A DNA stretch of 6,778 nt, taken from positions 1 through 6,778 of the forward strand of contig CAMCFM010000252.1 of assembly GCA_945874095.1 (NCBI GenBank). Direction: 5' to 3'. The DNA is from Candidatus Kuenenia stuttgartensis. GTDB lineage: Bacteria; Planctomycetota; Planctomycetia; Isosphaerales; Isosphaeraceae. Position numbers and translations under genes: made by a program. The notes under the pieces were generated by a model that was not told the DNA's origin, made no database searches, and saw only the letters and a list, made by a program, of their open reading frames with translations. Shown piece after piece: positions 1 through 6,434 of this stretch; the stretch's first letter is position 1; each line of letters starts with the position of its first letter.

Positions 1-840
1 CGGAGGTGGCTGCTTTTAGAACAATTACTCGCGTTCGTGCTGGTGGTTGGTCCACTGATGGGCTTGAATCTGGGCGGAATTCCGCATTCGTTTGGGAAAC
101 GGCCTCCGGGTGGTCCAAATGTTGTAAGAATCATGACTTATAATATTGGCCCCAATGGATTCGACCTGGAAGCGATTATTGAATATTTGAATTCAGAGGA
201 TATTCATGTCCTGCTCGTTCAGGAGGATACGTTTCTGTGGCGGTTACAGTCACGATTGGCGTTAGAAAAGGGCTGGTATGCCAATAAATATGGGACGATT
301 TTTTCGAGAATTCCAATCGTTGCAGAATCTGAAGAATTGGCGGATGAGTTGGGCGGAGAAAAGCTTTATGCAGGCCACCTTTCAATCGCTCGTCTGAAAA
401 GTGATACGATCGACATTCTTGTAGGTTCAACGCATGGACCATCATTGCGAGGAGCGTTTCATAAATTCGCAGATCATTTGGACACCAAAGAATTAAATCG
501 GGCAATGAATTGGCAAGAGCGTCAACTCCAGCGTATTGCCGTAATGATGGATCAAAACGACGGCCTTCCACTCGTGGTTGGAGGTGACTTTAATGTTCCT
601 CCCCATTCGATTTACAGCTATCCGCTCGAAAAACGTTTTCGCGATGTTTTTGCCGAAATTGGATTCGGCTACGGGTATTCGTTTCCATCGCGCTTGCCCT
701 GGCTTCGCCTTGATAAGTTTTATATATCCAAAGGCTGGCAACCGCGTCGGTGTTATATTGCTCCTGACTTCGGGTCCGATCATCGCCCATTATTTACAGA
801 ATTGTTGCTGGAAGATATGGCTCCAAAGTCGAAATCGTAG
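1..840 (+). CDS. Endonuclease/exonuclease/phosphatase (EEP) family protein, 5'-partial
   Basis: This is a metal-dependent phosphodiesterase or nuclease of the EEP (DNase I-like) fold; the substrate cannot be told. The frame is open to the left edge, and the codons before the GTG at 37 read as a hydrophobic stretch after two arginines (RRWLLLEQLLAFVLVVGPLM). The true start is therefore probably upstream, and the N-terminus looks like a membrane anchor followed by a catalytic domain outside the cytoplasm. Counting from the GTG at 37, the EEP motifs appear in order: TYN (N36), VQE (E63, metal ligand), STHGP (H133), GGDFNVPP (D184, N186), RLDKFYIS (D226) and SDHRP (D248, H249). The catalytic set is thus complete, and about 267 residues is a normal EEP length. 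The gene converges on the uvrC-like gene with a 5-bp gap. DNA repair nucleases and sphingomyelinase-type lipases share this fold, so only the family is assigned. The fold call is firm; the start is not. Confidence 0.88.
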   Translation, partial: RRWLLLEQLLAFVLVVGPLMGLNLGGIPHSFGKRPPGGPNVVRIMTYNIGPNGFDLEAIIEYLNSEDIHVLLVQEDTFLWRLQSRLALEKGWYANKYGTIFSRIPIVAESEELADELGGEKLYAGHLSIARLKSDTIDILVGSTHGPSLRGAFHKFADHLDTKELNRAMNWQERQLQRIAVMMDQNDGLPLVVGGDFNVPPHSIYSYPLEKRFRDVFAEIGFGYGYSFPSRLPWLRLDKFYISKGWQPRRCYIAPDFGSDHRPLFTELLLEDMAPKSKS

Positions 841-845
841 TTCAG

Positions 846-2351
846 TCAATCTCCAAAATTCCGCTTTTTTCTGAGTAAGTGGTGATAATGCTGTGCGAAT
901 CTGTGAGCTTCATCGCGTGCGCATTGCAATAATCTTAATGCAAACGAGTGTCTTGAGAGGACCAGCGGATCGCTCAATCCTACTCTGTAGATTTCTTCCT
1001 CGCGTTTTGCAAGCGAAATCAAACACGGAGGCTTGATCCCCGCTTCCTCAAAAGCGGACATCGCTGACGATAGCTGGCCTTTGCCTCCGTCTATCAGAAA
1101 AATATCAGGCAACGGCTCGTCCCGCTTGATCAGGCCTTCGATCCGCCTTGAAACCACCTCTTTAATCGAGGCAAAATCATCTATGCCCTTGACCGTCTGA
1201 ATCTTGTATCGTTTGTATCCGGGCTTGAATGGTAGCCCATCCACAAAAGTGACTAACGATCCCACCGTTTCCGAGCCGCCAAGGTGGGCGATATCCACAC
1301 AATCAATGCGTCTGGGGGTTTCATCCAGCCCCAGAATCTTTTTCAGGCCACGTAAGCCCTTTCGCGGGTCAACGTAAAAGACTTCTGGCTGGGCGTGCGT
1401 ACGCAGGTCACCGCGTAAGGCGAGCGAATCTATTGCCTTGAGTTCGTCTCGAATGCGAGCGGCGGCTTCGAATCTCATTTCGCGACTCGCTTCACGCATT
1501 TCTTCGTTCATTTCTTTGACCAGATCGCCTTTCTTGCCATCAAGAAACATGATCAGTCGACGTATATCCTTGCGATAAGCGGCTTTGTCGATCCTCAAGT
1601 TGCATGGTGCCGTACACTGGTCAATCGATGCAAGCAGGCAGGGGCGGAACCACCTCCAGCGCGGGTCGTCTTCCTCAATATCAAGCTCGCATGTGCGAAA
1701 CTTAAAAATCTTTTGAAGGACTTGGATCGCACCCCTCAGGCTCTTGGCTCGCGGGAACGGGCCGTAAAGTTTTACGCCCCGGTCGGCCGGCTGTCGCGTG
1801 AAATTCACTCGCGGAAAGTCGTCGCCGGTGGTGATCTGTAAATAAGGGAAACTCTTGTCGTCTTTAAGTTCAGCGTTATGTTTGGGCTGAATGTCTTGGA
1901 CAAGACGGGCTTCCATCAGAAGGGCGTCCACTTCGGATTCCGCTTCAAGGAAGTCGATATCCACGACTTCGCCAATCCAGTCACGAATTCGGGGGTCGGT
2001 CTCCGATGTTTTCTGAAAATAGCTTCCCGCTCTCGCACGTAAGTTCTTGGCCTTACCCACGTAAACAACGCGTCCCTGAGCGTCTTTCATCAAATAAACG
2101 CCTGGCTTGGCAGGGAACTTTCGAACCTTCGCTTTCGGACCAGGATTCTCTTCCTCCGGAGTCCCACGATTTTTATCGTTCACCATAGCCGGAATGGATT
2201 CCTGAGACGATGTTTCCTCAGGTGTCGATTCCTCAGGTGTAGATTCCGGAACGGCCTCAGGTGGGGTTGTCACGGAAATCTCAGCAACCGGCTTTTTCTT
2301 GCGGTTTCCGCCACCCTTACGTTCCGTTGACATGTCTGGTACCCAATCCAT
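846..2351 (-). CDS. uvrC: UvrC-type excinuclease subunit lacking the C-terminal HhH domain
   Basis: UvrC is the nuclease of UvrABC nucleotide excision repair; it cuts on both sides of a lesion after loading by UvrB. Domains in this 501-residue protein: an acidic, Pro/Glu/Ser/Thr-rich tail (about 1-75); a GIY-YIG 3'-incision domain (about 80-165; PGVYLMKD, YVGKAKNLRARAGSYF, MEARLV, N159); four cysteines C221, C238, C246 and C250, matching the UvrC Fe-S ligands; a UVR helix pair for UvrB contact (about 277-311); and the RNase H-like 5'-incision domain (about 345-492) with its Asp-Asp-His triad, D353 in CVDIAH, D421 in LIDGGKGQL and H483 in RDEAHRFA. The chain stops at KKRNFGD directly after this domain, so the tandem helix-hairpin-helix region of the usual 600-residue UvrC is missing. 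M7 (base 2333) and M56 (base 2186) are alternative starts; none has a clear Shine-Dalgarno sequence. Monocistronic, with a candidate promoter just upstream. Confidence 0.93.
   Translation of the reverse strand: MDWVPDMSTERKGGGNRKKKPVAEISVTTPPEAVPESTPEESTPEETSSQESIPAMVNDKNRGTPEEENPGPKAKVRKFPAKPGVYLMKDAQGRVVYVGKAKNLRARAGSYFQKTSETDPRIRDWIGEVVDIDFLEAESEVDALLMEARLVQDIQPKHNAELKDDKSFPYLQITTGDDFPRVNFTRQPADRGVKLYGPFPRAKSLRGAIQVLQKIFKFRTCELDIEEDDPRWRWFRPCLLASIDQCTAPCNLRIDKAAYRKDIRRLIMFLDGKKGDLVKEMNEEMREASREMRFEAAARIRDELKAIDSLALRGDLRTHAQPEVFYVDPRKGLRGLKKILGLDETPRRIDCVDIAHLGGSETVGSLVTFVDGLPFKPGYKRYKIQTVKGIDDFASIKEVVSRRIEGLIKRDEPLPDIFLIDGGKGQLSSAMSAFEEAGIKPPCLISLAKREEEIYRVGLSDPLVLSRHSFALRLLQCARDEAHRFAQHYHHLLRKKRNFGD
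2215..2244 (-). repeat. 15-bp tandem repeat in the uvrC N-terminal tail
   Basis: Two adjacent 15-bp copies differ at one base and encode ESTPE twice in a row. They lie in the acidic low-complexity tail, near residues 36-46. The flanking codons hold looser ES/PE variants, as expected for replication-slippage growth of a disordered linker. Confidence 0.7.
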
Positions 2352-2378
2352 TCAGGAGCTTTTTGCAATGATTAGTTT

Positions 2379-2407
2379 ATTATAGTCATTTTCAGGCAAA
2401 CTGTTTA
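2379..2407 (-). promoter_or_regulatory. Candidate sigma70-type promoter of the uvrC-like gene
   Basis: Read on the - strand, TAAACA (2402-2407; 4 of 6 matches to TTGACA) is followed by a 17-bp spacer and a perfect TATAAT (2379-2384). Transcription would start near 2372, leaving a leader of about 20 nt to the first ATG (2351) or about 40 nt to the Met at 2333. It lies in the AT-rich gap between cusA and uvrC and faces uvrC, so uvrC need not depend on readthrough from the efflux operon. No LexA-type operator was recognised around it. The -10 match is strong, but AT-rich DNA gives such matches by chance. Confidence 0.5.
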
Positions 2408-2453
2408 GAAAAACCAATTAAACTAACATGTTTTGATAGTCAGGATTGTAAAG

Positions 2454-5400
2454 TCATGTTTCGTCAGAATTGGTTATTCGAGTCTCTTTTATGTGGTCAA
2501 TATCCGCATAAAACGGCAGTCCACGAAGTTTCCTCCACTTGCGTTTCTGGACAGCAAAATAGAGAACTGGCAGAAAGACATCGATCACTTCGTCGGCTAC
2601 CAGCAGTCCGCCCAGCACGGGTGCGGCCATCGGGCGAATGACTTCCGCGCCTACTCCGTCGGCCCAAAGCATAGGGGCGATCGCGATAATGGTGGTTCCC
2701 TCTGTCAGTAATTTTGGCCTCAGTCGGTGAATGGCGCCTTCCAAAACGGCTTCTCGGAGTTCGGCAACGGAACCGATTTGCTCTAGTCCGCCACGTTCGG
2801 CGATCGCTTCACGCAGATAAACCAGCATGACGATACCGGTTTCAACGGCCATCCCAAAACAGGCGATATAGCCCACCCATACTGCTACGCTGAATCGAAA
2901 TCCAAAAAGCCATTGGAAAATGGCTCCCCCGGCCAGTGCTCCAAGCACAGAGAGCATGATCAGGCCCACGTCTGACCAGTCTTTGTATGTGAGATATAAT
3001 AAAATGATGATAATTCCCGTAACGGCTGGAAATACAATCTGGAGGGTTTTTCTGGCCCTCACCTGATGCTCAAATTCTCCTGACCATTCCAGATACATTC
3101 CTTGGGGAAGTCTCACAGCGTTGGAGACTGAACGTTGCGCTTCTTCGACAAAACCCACCACATCGCGGTCGCGCACGTTCAGTTGGACGTAAGAGCGCAA
3201 AAGGCCATTCTCGCTTTTGATCATTGACGGGCCTTCCGTCACCTTGATATCAGCCACCTGACCGAGTGTGACTTGGAGTTTTCTGGTTGTTGCATTATTG
3301 CGATCTGCCATGGCACTGTTTGCGTTTCCTGGCATCGCATCGGAATTGGATGAAATCAATAAGTTGCGAATGGAGTCAATATCATCGCGAAAGTCGCGTC
3401 CATAACGAATCCGGATCGGGAATCGCTTTCTGCCTTCCACTGTCATGGAAACAGAAGCTCCGCCAAGCGCCACCTCAATTGCGTTTTGAATGTCACCAAC
3501 ACTCATGCCGAAACGTGCGGCTTTTTCGCGATTGATTTCAATTTCAATATAACCTTTACCAACCACCTGATCGGGTACCACATCCACTGCCCCAGGGATA
3601 GCTCGTAAAATGGCGGCGACTTGCTGAGAGATGTTTTGAATCTGATTCAGGTCGGAGCCAAAAACCTTCACACCTACATCCGTTCGAACGCCTGTGGCCA
3701 GCATGTTGATTCTGTTAATGATGGGCTGGGTCCAGATATTACCCCATCCGGGAGTTTGCAATACACTGTCAAGTTCTTTTACGAGTTCGTCTTTCGATAA
3801 TGGCCATAATAATAATCGGCTCGCAAACTCTTTTTGTAATGGGTTCGATAAAGCGGACACTTGCATTTCAGGGAGTTTTGATTTCAATAGTCCCCGCTCG
3901 TTTGCGAGTGTGGAAATGGACTCTACAGATGAGGCTGGTGCATAGTTGACGGCCAGGTCAAACAAGCTGAAATTCAGGATGCGTGTTTCTGCCAGAAGGA
4001 GTTTATGGCGATTCTCTACAAGTTTTTCATGGAGTCGATGAACCCAGTCCTTTTTCGGGATCCCCAGCAGGCTCCCAGCCCCCGATTTTAAACTCAATAG
4101 AAGGCTTTGATCTTCAATAAATTCTGTAGACGAGTTGGAAATCCATTTGAGCTCCAGAATTTTCGAATGTACCTGTTCGGCAAGTTGCATTAGATCTGTC
4201 ACTTGTGGATCAACTGCAAGCCGGTTGGCATATTTCTTGATCATTTCGGATTGAAACGGGTCCCATACTGTCATGTTTTGCGAAGCTTTTGATGTGCTGA
4301 TTCCGTATCCCTTGAGGATGAACTTTATCGCTTCATCGGCCAGCAAAATTCCGAGCTCTGGGCGATATCTGGCTAAATGCAATCGGGCATGATCTCGAAG
4401 GGCAGATTCCACTTGTTCAGCAAGTTTCATAGAGGCATCGTTGATGAAGTTCTGGTCGTCGGCATTTTTTAAAATTCCGGCGGAAATAAGCGATTTGTGG
4501 GCTTCGCTGGTGAGCAGCCGGATCTCTTCATAACGAATATGACGCTTGGACCATAGCGATCGGTCATGAAGATTGACCATCGTTTCAATCATGTCGAGAG
4601 GCGATGGGTCGGTCGCCGTTTCAGCTCTGCCGGCTTTCCCCACAACGCTCGCGACTTCAGGGAAGGCTCTTAAAATCGAGTCGCGGGCTTTCAGGTCGTC
4701 GGTTGCCTGGGTGACTGACATTCGTGGAACGCTTGTAGGCATATCCAGAATGGTGCCTTCATCGAGGGAGGGCATAAATTCGCGTCCAAGTCGGGTCGAT
4801 GCCAGATAACCACACCCGAGAATCACGGCAAACAGCCAGCAGACAAGAGTTGGCCGGTCCATCAGCCAGCCTAGCATGGGCTTGAAAATGGCAGTCATGG
4901 TGCGGATCAGCCAGCTATCTTCTTCGGACTTGATCCTGCCTCTTAAAAATAATGGAATGAGAGCAGGAACCAGTGTGATGGCGAGTATGGCAACACCGAT
5001 TAATGCAAATGTTTTGGTCCAGGCCAATGGATGAAACATTTTGCCTTCCATACCCGATAATGCAAAGACAGGTAGAAATGAAAGAATCGTGATCAGGACG
5101 GAGAAGAAAATTGGTCGGCCTACTGTTTGACATGCAGGAATAATAATATCGAGGTTATTACCAACAACCCGATTTTTGCCATATTTTCTGGTCAGGTGGT
5201 GGGCTGCATTTTCGGTCATCACGACGGCTTGGTCTTCAAGAATACCAACGGAAATGGCAATTCCAGCAAGGCTCATGATATTTGAAGGAATTCCAAACAG
5301 ACGCATCATAAAAAAGCTGAAAAGCACGGCCAGAGGCAGTGTGACAGCCACAATCATGGCTCCGCCCAAGTGTCCCATCACGAGTAGAATCATGACTGAA

Positions 5401-6434
5401 CAGATAATCAATTCTTCGGTTACGGTGTCCGTTACGGTTGCAAGTGCATTTTGGATTAATGGAGTTCTGTCATAAAATGGAACGATTCGGACACCTTCAG
5501 GAAGCCCTGACTGGAGCGATTCAATTTTAGATTTAATTCGCCGGGTCACTTCCAGTGGATTTTCTCCAAACCGCATCAGAACCACACCGCCTACCGTTTC
5601 CCGGCCGTCTTTTTCCAGCACGCTTCGACGAAACCCGGGCCCGATTTGAACGGAACCAAGTTGGCCTACAGTGATCGGAACTCCACCGCGTTCAGCCACC
5701 ACAATGGTTTCCACGTCGCGAAGGCCACGCACCCAGCCGATGGATCGGATCAGATATTCAGCATTTCCCTGATGCACCACTCGACCACCGACAGATGCAT
5801 TTGATTTCCCGACAGCAGAATAGACCTCTCCGAGACTGATTTTAAAGCCTCTGAGTTTGTTGGGATCAATGTCGATTTGATATTCGCGGGGGGCTCCACC
5901 CACGCCCGCCACTTCAGCCACTCCGGGAACGCTGTTGAGCTGATAGCGGACGAACCAGTCTTGAACGGCTCGAAGTTCGCCGAGGTCAATTCCATCGCCT
6001 TCAAGTGTGTACCAAAATATCTGGCCCAAGGCAGTGGCGTCGGGAGCCATGTAGGGAGTGACGGAGGGAGGCAGGTAAGTGGAGGCCAGGCTGAGGCGTT
6101 CTGCGACCCGCTGGCGGGCGAAATAATAGTCTACAGAGTCGTCGAAGATGACGTTGATCATCGAGAAGTTGAATTCGCTCGAAGATCGCACAACCTTCAC
6201 ACCTGCAAGACCTTGCAGGTTCACTGAAAGTGGATAGGTGACCTGATCTTCGATCTCTTGAGGGCTTCGGCCCATCCAATCAGTGAAGACGATGACCTGA
6301 TTTTCGGAAAGGTCAGGGATCGCATCCACCGGCATTGTGATGTAGGCCCTGAGGCCGATGGCGGCGAATGCGAGGGAGGTCAGGATGACAACAAGCCGAT
6401 TGCGGATCGACCATTCAATGATGGTTTCAATCAT
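2454..6434 (-). CDS. cusA: CusA-type heavy-metal RND efflux permease with a large periplasmic insertion
   Basis: This is the inner-membrane, proton-driven permease of a tripartite metal efflux pump. At 1326 residues it is far longer than the usual 1040-1050. It starts like CusA (MIETIIEWSIRNR, then TM1 at about 13-30). TM2-TM7 lie at about 338-546, TM8-TM12 at about 1132-1294, and two periplasmic loops sit between TM1/2 and TM7/8. Aligned with E. coli CusA, the Cu(I)/Ag(I) methionines are present: M565 (TILDMPTS), M615 (PLDMIETM) and M911 (NRINMLATG). The proton-relay residues are D401 (TM4), E1198 (GMAVETGIVM) and K1241 (RLRPKLL). CzcA-type divalent pumps lack these methionines, so copper or silver is favoured. 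About 250 extra residues (629-878) sit between M615 and M911, and a shorter N/S/A-rich insert lies at 1029-1051. The ATG overlaps the adaptor stop (ATGA), so the pair is translationally coupled. The family is certain; the metal is inferred. Confidence 0.95.
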   Translation of the reverse strand: MIETIIEWSIRNRLVVILTSLAFAAIGLRAYITMPVDAIPDLSENQVIVFTDWMGRSPQEIEDQVTYPLSVNLQGLAGVKVVRSSSEFNFSMINVIFDDSVDYYFARQRVAERLSLASTYLPPSVTPYMAPDATALGQIFWYTLEGDGIDLGELRAVQDWFVRYQLNSVPGVAEVAGVGGAPREYQIDIDPNKLRGFKISLGEVYSAVGKSNASVGGRVVHQGNAEYLIRSIGWVRGLRDVETIVVAERGGVPITVGQLGSVQIGPGFRRSVLEKDGRETVGGVVLMRFGENPLEVTRRIKSKIESLQSGLPEGVRIVPFYDRTPLIQNALATVTDTVTEELIICSVMILLVMGHLGGAMIVAVTLPLAVLFSFFMMRLFGIPSNIMSLAGIAISVGILEDQAVVMTENAAHHLTRKYGKNRVVGNNLDIIIPACQTVGRPIFFSVLITILSFLPVFALSGMEGKMFHPLAWTKTFALIGVAILAITLVPALIPLFLRGRIKSEEDSWLIRTMTAIFKPMLGWLMDRPTLVCWLFAVILGCGYLASTRLGREFMPSLDEGTILDMPTSVPRMSVTQATDDLKARDSILRAFPEVASVVGKAGRAETATDPSPLDMIETMVNLHDRSLWSKRHIRYEEIRLLTSEAHKSLISAGILKNADDQNFINDASMKLAEQVESALRDHARLHLARYRPELGILLADEAIKFILKGYGISTSKASQNMTVWDPFQSEMIKKYANRLAVDPQVTDLMQLAEQVHSKILELKWISNSSTEFIEDQSLLLSLKSGAGSLLGIPKKDWVHRLHEKLVENRHKLLLAETRILNFSLFDLAVNYAPASSVESISTLANERGLLKSKLPEMQVSALSNPLQKEFASRLLLWPLSKDELVKELDSVLQTPGWGNIWTQPIINRINMLATGVRTDVGVKVFGSDLNQIQNISQQVAAILRAIPGAVDVVPDQVVGKGYIEIEINREKAARFGMSVGDIQNAIEVALGGASVSMTVEGRKRFPIRIRYGRDFRDDIDSIRNLLISSNSDAMPGNANSAMADRNNATTRKLQVTLGQVADIKVTEGPSMIKSENGLLRSYVQLNVRDRDVVGFVEEAQRSVSNAVRLPQGMYLEWSGEFEHQVRARKTLQIVFPAVTGIIIILLYLTYKDWSDVGLIMLSVLGALAGGAIFQWLFGFRFSVAVWVGYIACFGMAVETGIVMLVYLREAIAERGGLEQIGSVAELREAVLEGAIHRLRPKLLTEGTTIIAIAPMLWADGVGAEVIRPMAAPVLGGLLVADEVIDVFLPVLYFAVQKRKWRKLRGLPFYADIDHIKETRITNSDET
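3801..4550 (-). other. Region encoding the ~250-residue insertion in the CusA periplasmic loop
   Basis: Residues about 629-878 have no counterpart in E. coli CusA. The conserved text stops after ETMVNLHDRSLW and resumes at LSKDELVKELDSVL. The M-to-M spacing is 49 in E. coli CusA (from recall) and 296 here, which gives about 247 extra residues. The stretch is rich in Leu, Glu, Lys, Ala and Ser with amphipathic helix patterns, has no evident signal or membrane segment, and stays in frame without stops. It contains scattered histidines (646, 682, 686, 756, 799, 802, 810) but no cysteine. No known domain was recognised. By topology it lies in the periplasm, in the second porter loop. Confidence 0.8.
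6431..6434 (-). other. ATGA stop/start overlap coupling adaptor and permease
   Basis: The adaptor stop TGA (6433-6431) and the permease ATG (6434-6432) share bases. No purine-rich Shine-Dalgarno sequence is visible before the ATG (the preceding - strand bases are GGGTCCACCAAGCC). Initiation on cusA therefore probably relies on ribosomes finishing the adaptor, which fixes this as the cusA start. Confidence 0.85.

Noticed and set aside
176..783. Two - strand frames (131 and 96 residues) opposite the EEP gene, considered as a displaced UvrC C-terminus
   Set aside because: Neither contains helix-hairpin-helix motifs (GxGxx hairpins), and the EEP motifs on the + strand fully explain the region.
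2409..2440. Possible rho-independent terminator after cusA (ACTA/TAGT stem around the AACATGTT palindrome at 2425-2432, then a T run at 2409-2413 on the - strand)
   Set aside because: The stem has only 4 + 2 pairs with a mismatch, is AT-rich, and the T run lies about 8 nt from the stem. It is too weak to call.
2433..2711. + strand frame of 92 residues overlapping the cusA 3' end
   Set aside because: It overlaps the conserved TM11-TM12 coding region on the other strand and shows no domain-like sequence.
4915..5133. 72-residue reading frame on the - strand inside cusA
   Set aside because: It is an out-of-frame shadow of the strongly conserved TM5-TM6 part of the permease, with no recognisable family features.
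5877..6227. 116-residue reading frame on the + strand opposite cusA
   Set aside because: It is antisense to conserved CusA sequence. Long antisense frames are common opposite biased coding DNA, and nothing in the translation resembles a protein family.
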